Of a stretch of 60,621 nt of DNA, positions 1 through 9,373 are shown piece by piece. Source of the stretch: an uncultured Lachnospiraceae bacterium (GTDB taxonomy: Bacteria; Bacillota; Clostridia; Lachnospirales; Lachnospiraceae); assembly GCA_934385475.1 (NCBI GenBank), contig CAKRPS010000013.1:1-60621 (forward strand), written 5' to 3'. How positions within the stretch are numbered: the stretch's first letter is position 1; every line of letters starts with the position of its first letter. The notes under the pieces are model-generated. The model worked only from the letters and a program-made list of their open reading frames with translations. It made no database searches and was not told the DNA's origin. The position numbers and the translations under genes were made by a program.

Positions 1-276
1 GAACAGAAGACAGACACCGGGTTGAAGATCAACCTGCTGCAGGAATATCACTTTATTGCACTTGATATATTCCGAAAAACCATCTACAATAAGGGCATAC
101 AGGTCTATGAGATGTGCCGCAGCGTGGAAAGGGTAATGGGGATGTTTTCGAGGGAACTGAAAGAACTGGATGGCAATACCGTGGAGTTTATGATCGATGA
201 GCTGAAAGAGATGGTCGACAAAGAGAAAGCCGAAGCCCTTGCAAAAGAATTACAAAAAAATATGAGGAACTCCTAA
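1..276 (+). CDS. C-terminal end of an unrecognised protein (partial)
   Basis: The reading frame is open from the first base of the window to a TAA at 274-276, so this is the last 91 codons of a gene that begins upstream. The TTG at 22 has no ribosome site and is unlikely to be the true start. The tail is rich in Lys and Glu and looks helical (KEMVDKEKAEALAKEL). I do not recognise a family. A tail of this type occurs in some PD-(D/E)XK transposase/Rpn-like proteins, but that is only a guess. Confidence 0.5.
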   Translation, partial: EQKTDTGLKINLLQEYHFIALDIFRKTIYNKGIQVYEMCRSVERVMGMFSRELKELDGNTVEFMIDELKEMVDKEKAEALAKELQKNMRNS

Positions 277-339
277 AGCAACAAAAGTAGTAGCGCATAC
301 TTGACACAAACTCGATATGTGCAAAAAACGTGCGCAGAA

Positions 340-834
340 ATGAAGATCATAATGGAACAGTATCAATATTTTATGGCAGCAGGTGTGATCCTGCTGCTTC
401 TTATCATAACAATAGGCGTGACTGCCCTGATACGGGAAATCCGGAGACGCAGGGCAGCGGGCGATATGGATCATATGGAAGGGCACGACTTTGAGGTTTT
501 TTGTGCGGAGCTGCTAGAGGAACACGGATTCCTGGAAGTAGAGGTTACGAGAGCAAGCGGAGACTTCGGTGTGGATGTGCTGGCGCAGAAGGATGGCATT
601 ACCTATGCCATTCAGTGTAAGCGCTATCAGTCACCGGTCGGTGTGGAAGCCGTGCTGCGAACTTACGGAGGAAGAGATTATTATGACTGCATGGTAGGTG
701 CTGTAATGACAAATCAGTATTTTACAGCACCGGCAGTCAAGGCGGCAGAGAAGCTGCATATATTGCTCTGGGACAGAGGTTATCTCGACTCTATGATAGA
801 GGAGAGCAGATCAAAGTCCGCAGGTCCATTATGA
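340..834 (+). CDS. Membrane-anchored Mrr-type restriction endonuclease-like protein
   Basis: About 164 residues. A hydrophobic segment at about residues 9-28 would anchor the protein, leaving a cytoplasmic Mrr-type (Mrr_cat, PD-(D/E)XK) domain. The core is visible: the helix HDFEVFCAELLEEHGF, the acidic residue in GDFGVDVLA, and the Q-x-K motif in YAIQCKRY. Mrr-family enzymes cut DNA, often modified DNA, but many small membrane-anchored versions have no assigned function. The start may be ATG 340 or ATG 352, and neither has a strong ribosome site. The 3' end overlaps the convergent DUF885 gene by 55 bases. No methylase or other restriction subunit is nearby, so a stand-alone type IV-like or DNA-maintenance role is inference. 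Confidence 0.75.
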   Translation: MKIIMEQYQYFMAAGVILLLLIITIGVTALIREIRRRRAAGDMDHMEGHDFEVFCAELLEEHGFLEVEVTRASGDFGVDVLAQKDGITYAIQCKRYQSPVGVEAVLRTYGGRDYYDCMVGAVMTNQYFTAPAVKAAEKLHILLWDRGYLDSMIEESRSKSAGPL

Positions 835-2618
835 AGCAGAAAGCTGTGAAAACGATATAGAAATTCCGGGTCAGAACAGGAGGTTGTAGATGGCGTGGTA
901 GTGCACCATGCGATAGCCGCCTGTTTTTTTAATTCTGCAATTTCCAGATATCCCAGATAATATTTCAGATAATTGGCAGGTTCTTCTGCAATATAAGTAT
1001 AGATGTCGGAAATCCCCTGCGCATTTGTGACACCAAGGGAATCAAAAATTTTCTGTACATCCTGCAAAGAGGCATTATCATAATGAATGGCAATGTCCAG
1101 AAGAGAATACAGACCAAGCTGCAGCTGGCGATCCAGACGACAAACCTTATAGTAGAGCGCAGATTCTGGCTGAGAGGCTTCACAGACAGCGGCAGCATAA
1201 TCATAAGATTGGAGTTCCACATAGATTGCCCATCCTTCTGTAAATCCGCCATAATAGAGAATGCCACGCAGCGGCGAGATCTTGTTGCGATTCCAGTATT
1301 GATAACAATATACGGTCTGATATAGATGACCGGGGTAGCCTTCATGAGCCAGTGTTGTAAAAAGGGAAAGCCGGTCTGAGGTGTCTTTTGGATTGATGTA
1401 GATGGTGTTATCTGCGACATTGTCGATACAGGGAAGCATGTAAAATGCCGGTGCGGTATAGGGTTCGAGAGAGGGATCTACATATTTTACGGTGCAGGAT
1501 ACCGGCGAGTCTGTCGGAAAGGGAGGAAAATATGCTTTCATCTGCTCCTGTAAGGACAAAAGCATTTCCTGTGGTGTCATGTCGGGAAGAAAATCCTCAT
1601 TTGCCTGTAGGGTAGTTTTCAGGGAAGGGTTTTCGCGGAGTAACAGAAGCAATGCATTATAATTCGAGGTGAGGTCATCGTATAGAAGAGATTTAATATC
1701 TTCAAGAGAACGTGATGATCCGGTTACCTGACGTACCAGGGCCGTGTAATAATCCCTCCCTCCCGGAAAAGAAGAAAGCCCCGACGGTTTTTTACCGTTC
1801 TCTTTGAGCAGGGTAAGCCCATCTGCAAGGTGATCATAAGCCGGGCCGACAACGGTTGTAAGCAGTCGGTCATTTTGGGAGAGATAGAGGTCTTTTTCGG
1901 CTTCGGTGAGCGTATGTTCCTCCACCAGCGCATTCAGACGTTGTTCAAAGGTAATGTTCAAAAAATGTGTGTCTGAGGCAAGTACCTCCGCACCCATGAG
2001 ATCGGAGCATTGTTGGATAACTTTGTCCGCGGATTCCTCAGCCATAAAAAGTCCGGCAGCTGCCTTTTCCTGCTCATAGATAAGGAGACCGTCAAAGTAC
2101 GAGGGAATCTGTTCCAGGATAGAAAAGTAGTTCTCAATATCCGTTGTATCTGTAATACGATATTCTGCAAGAAGGACTGGCAGCTCTGAGGGAACTCCGG
2201 AGGAGGGAGACAGAGGCTCATCATAATAAGGATATGCGTCAACGGATTCTGCGGCAGCCAGATAATTTCCTATAAGGGTATACAGAAACCGGTTGTTTTC
2301 CGTGAGATTATCCGGATGAAAGGTGTCAAGCTGCGAGCGGACCTTGCTGATGCTGTCAGCAGCAGTCAAAGCCTGCCTCTCCTGATAGACAGGAAGCATC
2401 AGGGCAGTTTCATCAATATGAAAGGCTGTGGCATCCTGCACAGAAAAATGAAAACTGACAGGATTCGCAGACAGTTCCTCCGTCAGAAAGGAGTTGATGA
2501 AACGTTCAAATCTTGCATCTTCATGATTTCGGGAGTAGAGCAGAAAAACACAGGAAGTAAAAACTGTCAGAGCCAAAATGGCACCAAGCCATTGGCGGAA
2601 AGAAAACTTATGGCGCAA
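780..2618 (-). CDS. DUF885 family membrane-anchored peptidase-like protein
   Basis: About 612 residues with an N-terminal signal anchor (hydrophobic residues about 10-27) and a large extracytoplasmic part. The motif HEGYPGHLYQ is the hallmark of the DUF885 family, thought to be zinc-dependent peptidases through this HExxH-like histidine pair. I chose TTG at 2616-2618 as start because GAGGG lies seven bases upstream. An in-frame TTG at 2646-2648 would add ten residues but has no ribosome site. The substrate is unknown. The gene is convergent with the Mrr-like gene and lies downstream of, and co-directional with, a diguanylate cyclase whose terminator separates the two. Confidence 0.8.
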   Translation of the reverse strand: MRHKFSFRQWLGAILALTVFTSCVFLLYSRNHEDARFERFINSFLTEELSANPVSFHFSVQDATAFHIDETALMLPVYQERQALTAADSISKVRSQLDTFHPDNLTENNRFLYTLIGNYLAAAESVDAYPYYDEPLSPSSGVPSELPVLLAEYRITDTTDIENYFSILEQIPSYFDGLLIYEQEKAAAGLFMAEESADKVIQQCSDLMGAEVLASDTHFLNITFEQRLNALVEEHTLTEAEKDLYLSQNDRLLTTVVGPAYDHLADGLTLLKENGKKPSGLSSFPGGRDYYTALVRQVTGSSRSLEDIKSLLYDDLTSNYNALLLLLRENPSLKTTLQANEDFLPDMTPQEMLLSLQEQMKAYFPPFPTDSPVSCTVKYVDPSLEPYTAPAFYMLPCIDNVADNTIYINPKDTSDRLSLFTTLAHEGYPGHLYQTVYCYQYWNRNKISPLRGILYYGGFTEGWAIYVELQSYDYAAAVCEASQPESALYYKVCRLDRQLQLGLYSLLDIAIHYDNASLQDVQKIFDSLGVTNAQGISDIYTYIAEEPANYLKYYLGYLEIAELKKQAAIAWCTTTPSTTSCSDPEFLYRFHSFLLHNGPADFDLLSSIIESR

Positions 2619-2683
2619 GGAGATACCCTCGGATGAGATTTGTATCAATATATGAAATCAGCGCAACTGTTCAGAACCCGATT

Positions 2684-2722
2684 CGCAAAAAGAAAAGACC
2701 AGATTAGAAAACAATCTGGTCT
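2684..2722 (-). terminator. Rho-independent terminator of the diguanylate cyclase gene
   Basis: On the minus strand, AGACCAGATT and AATCTGGTCT form a perfect 10-bp stem with a 7-nt loop, followed by TTTTCTTTTT. The stop codon of the cyclase gene lies inside the stem. Confidence 0.9.
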
Positions 2723-3777
2723 CTGCCGTGTTCTTTGCCGTAATATAATTTATCGTCCGCTTCTTTGATAATGGTATCCAGATCACTGACGTAATCGTAT
2801 TCTACCAGACCAAAGGTCATGGAGATATGGAAAGTTTTGTCTTCACAGCGGAAGGTGTATGCCTTCATCTTTTTGCTGAGTGTGGAAAGATGGACTTTGG
2901 CTTCGTCTCCATTCTGTGTCGGGAAGATCAGTAGAAACTCTTCACCGCCCCAACGGGAGATAAAGCAGTTTGAAGGAAGACTTGTACGGAAGAACTCTGC
3001 TACTTTTTTCAGAACAACATCCCCCATTTCATGTCCGTAAGTGTCATTTACCCGTTTAAACAGATCAATATCACAAAGGCAGATACTGATCGGGGTTTCC
3101 GGATTTCGCAGCAGCTTCTCCAGGTAGGCCGTTGTTGATCTTCTGTTAGAAAGCTCTGTCAGCGTATCGGTGTTGGCCTGTTTCATCAGCTGCTCATTAT
3201 ATTCGATCAGCTTGCCCTCCAACATCTGGGAGTCCCGGCTGAAAATGTACATGATCACGGATATCGTAATAAAAATAGCTGCTGTATTCAGAATCTGCAT
3301 GGCATCGTTGGTTCCGGAATCTACTTCCAACAGAGGAGCATGGTGCTGACTGTAGAAGTACAGGGAAATCCGGACGGCAAATAAGAAACATGCGTACAGG
3401 ATTTTGATGACTTCATGTCCGTATTTGGCATAAAAGCAGAATACCAGAAGGGTAAGCAGGAAATGCTGTACACCGATATTCCATCCAAAATTGATCACTG
3501 TGATAATGATCCATGCTAAAATCAACACATTCAAACAACAGAATGTAGTAAATGTTGTCCATCGATAGGAAGTGCCAAGCACAACGGCAAAAAGAATTAA
3601 AGACAGGAGAGAGAACAGCAGACCGTCGCTGTCTTTAGCCATAAAACTAAAAGCACCGTGTATGATGGAATAAAACATCATTATGAGGGCCAAAAGCCTT
3701 ATAACGATAATGAGCTTGGCAGATTCATTCCGGCTGCCGGTGTCCTTGCAGATTGTCTGACGGATTTTGTTAATCAT
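2704..3777 (-). CDS. Membrane-bound GGDEF diguanylate cyclase
   Basis: 357 residues. The N-terminal half carries about six hydrophobic helices, giving an integral-membrane sensor of unknown ligand. The C-terminal GGDEF domain shows DIDLFKRVNDTYGHEMGD and the active-site signature RWGGEEF, so synthesis of cyclic di-GMP from two GTP is expected. No RxxD product-inhibition site precedes the signature at the usual spacing. The ATG at 3775-3777 was chosen because AAGAGG lies seven bases upstream; a longer open frame reaches 3951 but reads through the intergenic region. It is divergent from the histidine kinase gene at 3994. Confidence 0.88.
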   Translation of the reverse strand: MINKIRQTICKDTGSRNESAKLIIVIRLLALIMMFYSIIHGAFSFMAKDSDGLLFSLLSLILFAVVLGTSYRWTTFTTFCCLNVLILAWIIITVINFGWNIGVQHFLLTLLVFCFYAKYGHEVIKILYACFLFAVRISLYFYSQHHAPLLEVDSGTNDAMQILNTAAIFITISVIMYIFSRDSQMLEGKLIEYNEQLMKQANTDTLTELSNRRSTTAYLEKLLRNPETPISICLCDIDLFKRVNDTYGHEMGDVVLKKVAEFFRTSLPSNCFISRWGGEEFLLIFPTQNGDEAKVHLSTLSKKMKAYTFRCEDKTFHISMTFGLVEYDYVSDLDTIIKEADDKLYYGKEHGRDQIVF

Positions 3778-3877
3778 TGAAAAGCCTCTTTTCCGCGCCA
3801 GTGGTATCCCATGGTGTTCTAAAAATAGTCTGTATACAAAAGTTGCTACCTGTAGCTGTGCGACAAAAATGTACAAC

Positions 3878-3906
3878 TTGCAGTGACAATAAGAAAATAT
3901 TATAAT
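3878..3906 (+). promoter_or_regulatory. Sigma-A-type promoter of the kinase-lipoprotein-regulator operon
   Basis: TTGCAG at 3878-3883 and TATAAT at 3901-3906 are separated by exactly 17 bases, about 88 bases before the kinase start. It is the best promoter match between the divergent cyclase and kinase genes. Confidence 0.65.
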
Positions 3907-3993
3907 TGTATTTAGTACTTTTATACTACACGATTTGTCTGTGGTATGCAACGGAAATCATTAGGAAAATTTTGCGAAAAGTAGGGAACAAAG

Positions 3994-5457
3994 ATGAATT
4001 TCTCCATGAAAAACAGCTTGAATTCGTCCATTAAATATAAGCTTATTATTTTGTCGGCAGCGATTGCGATCCCCTTTCTGCTGGTGGTCGGATATCTGAT
4101 TTTTGCCATGCACAATTATACGAAAGCCTACAACACGATTGTGGATAACATGACCGTTGCAAACAGCTACAACCTGAATTTTAAGGAGGAAATGGATGAG
4201 AGCCTGTATAAGATCGTGGTAGGGGCGGCTTCTTTTGATACGGTTGGAAAAGACAGCTCTCTGAAGGACCCCTATGTGCTGATCGGGGAACTGAAAAGCG
4301 AATTTGGGGGATTGATGCGGATCACGACAGATGAAGAGAGCCGGACATGGCTGACAATCGTGCTTAGGAATCTGGACACTCTGGAAGACTGCGTGGATGA
4401 CATTAAGACGAGTCTGGAGGAAAAGAGCAGCTATGATGACAATGTCGAGATGCTTGACAAAAATATTTACATCATGACCGAGCTTGTACAGGACAACATT
4501 CAGAACTATCTGTATCATCAGGCGCAAAGCATTGAACATTTGACACAGCAGTTGAATGCGAGGGTACAGACTTTTACGATCTTCTGTGTAATCATGGTAA
4601 TTATTTTGTTTGTGCTGGTGGTATTGATGACGCTGGTGATCGTATCCGGCATCACAAAACCGATCGCAGAGCTTTCCAAGGTGACAAGACAGGTGTCAGA
4701 GGGGGACTTTTCTGTGCGCGCAAAGGTTGAGACGCATGATGAACTGGAGCAGCTGTCGGACAGTGTCAACCGGATGACGGAGAGTCTGGAACGTCTTGTG
4801 GGGAAGATCAAGGATGATGAGAGAAAGATGCGCAAGGCGGACCTGCGACTTTTGCAGGAACAGATCAACCCGCATTTTCTATATAATACATTGGATACGA
4901 TTGTCTGGCTGATTGAGGGGAATGCGCCGGAGAAGGCGGTCAATATGGTGGTATCTCTGTCGGAGTTTTTCCGGCTGGTTCTCAGTAAGGGAAAAGAGTA
5001 TATCACGATCCAGGAGGAAGAACTGCATATCAGGAGTTATTTGGAAATCCAACAGGTGCGGTACCGCGATATACTGGAGTATGAGATCGCTATTGATCCG
5101 GAATTATACCGGTACAAAATATTGAAGCTTACGCTGCAGCCGCTTGTGGAGAATTCTCTGTACCATGGGATCAAATACAAAAGAGCCAAAGGAAAGATCA
5201 CGGTATCCGGCAAACTGGAGGGTGATACGATCCATCTGCAGGTGCGGGATGACGGCGTAGGAATGGATCAGGAGGAGCTTACAAAGCTTCGCAGTGAGAT
5301 TGAGAAACCTTGTAAGGAGACGGAGAAGGGCTTTGGACTGGCGAATGTCAATGAGCGTATCCGTATGTACTTTGGGAACGGGTATGGAATGAAGATCCAT
5401 TCTGAAAAAGGAGAGGGAACCTGCGTGGAGGTGATACTTCCGGCACAGGAACAATAA
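3994..5457 (+). CDS. YesM/LytS-type sensor histidine kinase
   Basis: 487 residues: membrane segment about 15-35, an extracytoplasmic domain of roughly 150 residues, a second membrane segment about 190-213, a HAMP domain, a His_kinase domain with phospho-acceptor His near residue 294 in EQINPHFLYNTLD, and a HATPase domain (QPLVENSLYHGI, DDGVGM, GFGLANVNERI). This architecture is typical of Firmicutes carbohydrate-sensing kinases paired with YesN regulators. The next gene is a sugar-binding lipoprotein and the third is the YesN-type regulator, so the three probably form one sensing unit. GGGA shortly upstream supports the ATG. Confidence 0.92.
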   Translation: MNFSMKNSLNSSIKYKLIILSAAIAIPFLLVVGYLIFAMHNYTKAYNTIVDNMTVANSYNLNFKEEMDESLYKIVVGAASFDTVGKDSSLKDPYVLIGELKSEFGGLMRITTDEESRTWLTIVLRNLDTLEDCVDDIKTSLEEKSSYDDNVEMLDKNIYIMTELVQDNIQNYLYHQAQSIEHLTQQLNARVQTFTIFCVIMVIILFVLVVLMTLVIVSGITKPIAELSKVTRQVSEGDFSVRAKVETHDELEQLSDSVNRMTESLERLVGKIKDDERKMRKADLRLLQEQINPHFLYNTLDTIVWLIEGNAPEKAVNMVVSLSEFFRLVLSKGKEYITIQEEELHIRSYLEIQQVRYRDILEYEIAIDPELYRYKILKLTLQPLVENSLYHGIKYKRAKGKITVSGKLEGDTIHLQVRDDGVGMDQEELTKLRSEIEKPCKETEKGFGLANVNERIRMYFGNGYGMKIHSEKGEGTCVEVILPAQEQ

Positions 5458-5476
5458 AAAGGAAAAGGGTGTCGTG

Positions 5477-6514
5477 ATGGTTGGGATACTGAAAAAGAAT
5501 ATGAACCTGATACTGGGCGTCTTGATGTTGATTGTTGTACTGATGGTCATTCTGGGAGGGTGTCAGCTCCTGATGAGCGAGGAGGACGACAGTTGTTATA
5601 CCGACGAACAGGAGGACCTGATCGTGGTTGGCGTATCGCAGCTTGGAAGCGAGTCCGGCTGGCGGACGGCAAATACGGAATCTGTTCAGCGGGTATTTAC
5701 AAAAGAAAACGGATATTTTATGATTTTTAACAATGCAAGGCAGAAGCAGGAAAACCAGATCAAAGCGGTGCGCAGCTTTATTTCCCAGAGAGTGGATTAT
5801 ATTGTGATCTCGCCGGTGGTGGAGACCGGATGGCAGGTTGTGCTGGAGGAGGCCAGGGAAGCCGGCATTCCTGTTATCCTGATGGACAGAGGGGTAAGCG
5901 TGCCGGATAAAAGTCTGTATACAACACAGGTCGGCAGCGATTTTGTCGGAGAAGGAAAGAAGGCAGGCTGTTGGCTGGAGAATGATCTGATAAAGAAGGG
6001 ACAGTCTGAGGAGACGATCAATATAGTGATGCTCAAAGGAACCCGGGGATCGACAGCACAGATCGGGAGAACTACGGGATTTAATACGATTGCGGGGGAG
6101 CATCCGAACTGGCGGATTCTGGGACAGGAGTATGGGGAATTTACTTCTGCAAAGGGTAAGGAAGTTATGGAAATGTTTCTGGAGAAATATCCGGAAATTG
6201 ATGTGGTGGTATCACAAAACGATGATATGACGATGGGTGCTTTGGAGGCAATCCACGAAGCCGGGAAGACAACGGGAATTGACGGAGATATCATTGTAAT
6301 TTCCTTTGATGCGGTGAAAGAAGGACTGGAGCTTGTCAAGGAAGGCATCATCAATGTAGATATAGAATGCAATCCGAACCAGGGAGAATATATTTCGGAT
6401 ATTCTGAAAAGACTGGAAGCCGGACAGGAAGTGGAAAAGAAGTATTATGTGGAAGAAAATATCTTTACGATCGACAATGTGACGGATGAGCTGTTGCAGG
6501 AAAGAAGTTATTAG
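5477..6514 (+). CDS. Sugar-binding lipoprotein (YtfQ-like), probable co-sensor of the kinase
   Basis: 345 residues. The signal peptide ends in a lipobox (ILGGC), followed by a type I periplasmic-binding domain (Peripla_BP_4) with the start VVGVSQLGSESGWR and a closely similar middle (ISPVVETGWQVVLEEAREAG) to the transporter-linked protein at 9699. It lies between the kinase and the response regulator with no permease adjacent. In other Clostridia such lipoproteins, for example the XylFII partner of LytS, bind sugar and touch the kinase ectodomain, so a sensing role is more likely than transport. That role is inferred from position. A GTG three bases upstream is an alternative start. Gaps are 19 bases to the kinase and 28 to the regulator. 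Confidence 0.88.
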   Translation: MVGILKKNMNLILGVLMLIVVLMVILGGCQLLMSEEDDSCYTDEQEDLIVVGVSQLGSESGWRTANTESVQRVFTKENGYFMIFNNARQKQENQIKAVRSFISQRVDYIVISPVVETGWQVVLEEAREAGIPVILMDRGVSVPDKSLYTTQVGSDFVGEGKKAGCWLENDLIKKGQSEETINIVMLKGTRGSTAQIGRTTGFNTIAGEHPNWRILGQEYGEFTSAKGKEVMEMFLEKYPEIDVVVSQNDDMTMGALEAIHEAGKTTGIDGDIIVISFDAVKEGLELVKEGIINVDIECNPNQGEYISDILKRLEAGQEVEKKYYVEENIFTIDNVTDELLQERSY

Positions 6515-6542
6515 AGTGTTAAGAATATAGGAGAGTAGAACA

Positions 6543-8168
6543 ATGTTGACGGTTTTTTTGGTGGAAGATGAAAGTATCGTAAGAGAGGGGCTCAGGGATA
6601 ACATTCCGTGGGAACAGTATGGATATCGCTTTGCCGGAGAGGCAAGTGATGGAGAGATGGCACTTTCCATGATCCAGAAGCTTAAGCCCGATGTGCTTCT
6701 GACGGATATCAAAATGCCGTTTATGGACGGGCTCTCCCTGAGCCGCATTGTGCATCAGGAGCTGCCGGATACCAAGATCATCATTATCAGCGGTTATGAT
6801 GATTTCGAGTATGCGAGACAGGCGATCGCGGTTGGTGTGGAGCAGTATCTGCTCAAACCGATTACGAGGGCAAATCTCCAGAAAGTACTGTCAGAGCTCA
6901 AAACCAAGATTGAAGCTGAGAGAGAGCAGAAAAACTATCAGGAAAAATATCAGGCGGAGTCCAGAGAGCACGAGCAGTTTGTCAGAACCAATTTCTTTAT
7001 TAAGGTGTTTGAGGGAAGAATGCCGGTACAGGATATTTATGAAGAGGCCGGAAAGCTCTCTCTGAAGCTGAATGCATCATGTTATAATCTGGTGATGTTT
7101 AAATTACAGGAAAAGAGAGACAATGGAAATAACGGGTATGAGTCCGAGGATTTTGCAAGAAAGAGAGAGGAGCTGCTGCACTATTTCATGCGTTATCCGG
7201 AATATCTTGCGATACGCTGGAACATCAATACATACTGTATTCTTGTGAAAAGTGCCAGGGAGCAGATCGAGGAACTGACTGAACGGTGTCTGGAAAATAT
7301 TGAAAGAGTGTGCAGGCCCACCGAGGAGGTCTTTGAATGGTATGCGGCTGTGGGAGAACCGGTGGAAAGACTCAGTCTTCTGCCACAGTGTTACGAGGGC
7401 GTAAACCATTTGTTTTCCTATCGTTTCCTGATGCCGGGAACACATATTTATACCAGAGCGGTGACAGAGAAATATATGCCACGGGAGGAAAGCGGAAAGA
7501 TCGGCGATATTGACTCTGCAAAGGTAGATCCGGAGCTGATCAGGGATTTCCTTGCCAAAGGCAACCGCGAGGAGATAGGGGATTTTGTCAACAGCTATCT
7601 GCAGAGCATTCAGGAGGCAGTGAAATCAAGGCTGTTCCAGAACTATCTGGTGTTCCATATCCATTTTGCGGTAATGGGATTTGTAGAATCCCTTGGATAT
7701 GATAAGAAGGAGCTGCTTGAGCTTCTCGGAGAAGAGCAGATACAGGAGGTTAATCTGGAATTTGATGAGCTTTCTTCTTACATTCAGAATATCCTTGCGA
7801 AAGCTATGGAACTCAGAGACAGAGAATCTGATAATCAGAGCAGAAAGGTACTGAAGAAAGCGCTGGAATATATTGAAGAGAATTATCAACAGGAAAGTTT
7901 GTCGCTCAATTTGGTTGCAGGAGAGGTCAATGTGAGCGCCAATTATTTCAGCGCTATTTTCAGTCAGGCGATGCAGCTTACCTTTGTAGAGTATGTGACA
8001 CAGAAACGTATGGAGAAGGCCAAAAAGCTTCTGAGACAGACGGAAAAACATTCCGGCGAGATCGCTCTGGAGGTTGGCTATAAAGATCCACATTATTTCA
8101 GTTTTGTGTTCAAAAAAACCCAGGGCTGCACGCCCCGGGAATATCGCATGGGAAGTAAGACGGTCTGA
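6543..8168 (+). CDS. YesN-type response regulator with AraC output domain
   Basis: 541 residues. The N-terminal receiver domain has VEDE, phospho-acceptor Asp near residue 55 in LLTDIKMPFMDG, and the conserved Lys in YLLKPI. A middle helical linker follows, then a C-terminal AraC/XylS double helix-turn-helix (about 440-535) ending in VGYKDPHYFSFVFKKTQGCTPREYR. It is the cognate regulator of the upstream kinase in the same operon. Likely targets include the transporter genes from 9699, where repeated candidate sites are seen. Its stop codon directly abuts the stop of the convergent repressor gene (TGATCA), with no room for a terminator. Confidence 0.93.
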   Translation: MLTVFLVEDESIVREGLRDNIPWEQYGYRFAGEASDGEMALSMIQKLKPDVLLTDIKMPFMDGLSLSRIVHQELPDTKIIIISGYDDFEYARQAIAVGVEQYLLKPITRANLQKVLSELKTKIEAEREQKNYQEKYQAESREHEQFVRTNFFIKVFEGRMPVQDIYEEAGKLSLKLNASCYNLVMFKLQEKRDNGNNGYESEDFARKREELLHYFMRYPEYLAIRWNINTYCILVKSAREQIEELTERCLENIERVCRPTEEVFEWYAAVGEPVERLSLLPQCYEGVNHLFSYRFLMPGTHIYTRAVTEKYMPREESGKIGDIDSAKVDPELIRDFLAKGNREEIGDFVNSYLQSIQEAVKSRLFQNYLVFHIHFAVMGFVESLGYDKKELLELLGEEQIQEVNLEFDELSSYIQNILAKAMELRDRESDNQSRKVLKKALEYIEENYQQESLSLNLVAGEVNVSANYFSAIFSQAMQLTFVEYVTQKRMEKAKKLLRQTEKHSGEIALEVGYKDPHYFSFVFKKTQGCTPREYRMGSKTV

Positions 8169-9260
8169 TCATTGCAGCGAAGAGATACAGGGGCCGTCGC
8201 TGTCCTTTTTTACAAAGTGCCAGGGGATTTCCTGAGATGCCACAGAGTTCCCTCTCAGCATGTGGATCATGCACTCCGCGGCATAAGTACCCATCTCATG
8301 GGGCTTGTGCGAGAGTGTCGAAATTCTGATCTGGCTGAGGTCACTGAGGTAGCTGTTGTCAAAGCAGACAACGGACACATCCTCGGGAACACGAATACCG
8401 GCATATTGTATTTCTTTGATAAGCCAGTAAGCGATTTCGTCATTGTAGCAGATCACGGCGGTACAGTCTGCTAGGTAATTGTGTATAAAATCTGTCAGAA
8501 ACCTGGTATCCTGACGAGTTTCCAGGGCGTCAAGATCTCTGGAAGAAAACCAGCAGACATGACTGTCCATAAGCATATGACCGCGATCACGAAGATAGGC
8601 AGAAACACCCTGAAACCGTTCGGGGCCCTGCTGATCATCGTATTTGAACAATCCGGCGAAGTGCGTATGACCAAGTGAGTAGAGATATTCTGCAAGAAGC
8701 CGTCCTCCGTAGATATTATCATCTTTCACATAGACAATGTTGGAGAGCGAGGGATAACAGTTGTGCAGAAAAAGCAGAAAGGTACCCTGCTCCTGCAGCT
8801 TTTTATACAGATCCAGATTCGGATTGGGAAGAGCGCTTTTGCAGCCTTCGACGATCAACCCACGAGGAGGTTCCTCGAGAAGCAGCTGAAGATGTTCCCG
8901 TTCCTGATCGGTGCTGTTGCTGGTGGCAAGCACTGAGGAATAGTAGCCATGGGAGGACAGAGTGTTGTTGATGTCGGATAACAGTCCCGGATAGATGTAT
9001 TCCTGCTTGCTGGAAATGAGGATCGGAATGGTATTTCGGGATGTGTCGCAGGAAAGTCCTGTGGCGAAGGAACCGCTTCCCTGTATACTGGAGATGATTC
9101 CACGGTCATGCAGGACAGCAAGTGCCGCCCGCACAGTCTGTCTGCTGACTTGATACTGTGCACACAGAGAAGCTTCCGTAGGGAGTTTGACAATGCCCTT
9201 TTGCAGGTTGTCGGCAATTTTCCCGCTAAGCTGTGTGGCGAGTTTTTCATATTTTGTCAT
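8169..9260 (-). CDS. GntR/LacI-type transcriptional repressor, AraR-like (copy 1)
   Basis: 363 residues. The N-terminal winged helix of the GntR family (PTEASLCAQYQVSRQTVRAALAVLHDRGIISSIQGSGSF) is fused to a LacI-type periplasmic-binding sensor domain, the architecture of Bacillus AraR. The likely effector is L-arabinose. It is divergent from the sugar-binding protein gene at 9699 and probably controls it and itself. The ATG at 9258-9260 follows AAAGGA at 11 bases; another in-frame ATG at 9270-9272 is jammed against that ribosome site. A paralogue of the same architecture lies at 16461. Confidence 0.9.
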   Translation of the reverse strand: MTKYEKLATQLSGKIADNLQKGIVKLPTEASLCAQYQVSRQTVRAALAVLHDRGIISSIQGSGSFATGLSCDTSRNTIPILISSKQEYIYPGLLSDINNTLSSHGYYSSVLATSNSTDQEREHLQLLLEEPPRGLIVEGCKSALPNPNLDLYKKLQEQGTFLLFLHNCYPSLSNIVYVKDDNIYGGRLLAEYLYSLGHTHFAGLFKYDDQQGPERFQGVSAYLRDRGHMLMDSHVCWFSSRDLDALETRQDTRFLTDFIHNYLADCTAVICYNDEIAYWLIKEIQYAGIRVPEDVSVVCFDNSYLSDLSQIRISTLSHKPHEMGTYAAECMIHMLRGNSVASQEIPWHFVKKDSDGPCISSLQ

Positions 9261-9305
9261 AAGTAGTTCCATCCTTTTCAGATTATTTTTTCAGAGAGTT
9301 CCATT

Positions 9306-9320
9306 ATTTTTCGTACAAAT
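9306..9320. promoter_or_regulatory. Candidate AraR-type operator
   Basis: ATTTTTCGTACAAAT is a near-palindrome whose right half GTACAAAT equals the half-site of Bacillus AraR boxes as I remember them. It lies about 45 bases upstream of the AraR-like gene start, so autoregulation is plausible. The match is partial and untested. Confidence 0.4.
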
Positions 9321-9373
9321 TTCCCCTAAACGTTCATAATTTGTTCATATCTGGTTAAAAAAATATTCACGAA

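Noticed and set aside
3778..3951. Longer N-terminus of the diguanylate cyclase
   Set aside because: The extension reads through promoter-like AT-rich sequence, including the divergent kinase promoter; a good ribosome site supports the shorter start.
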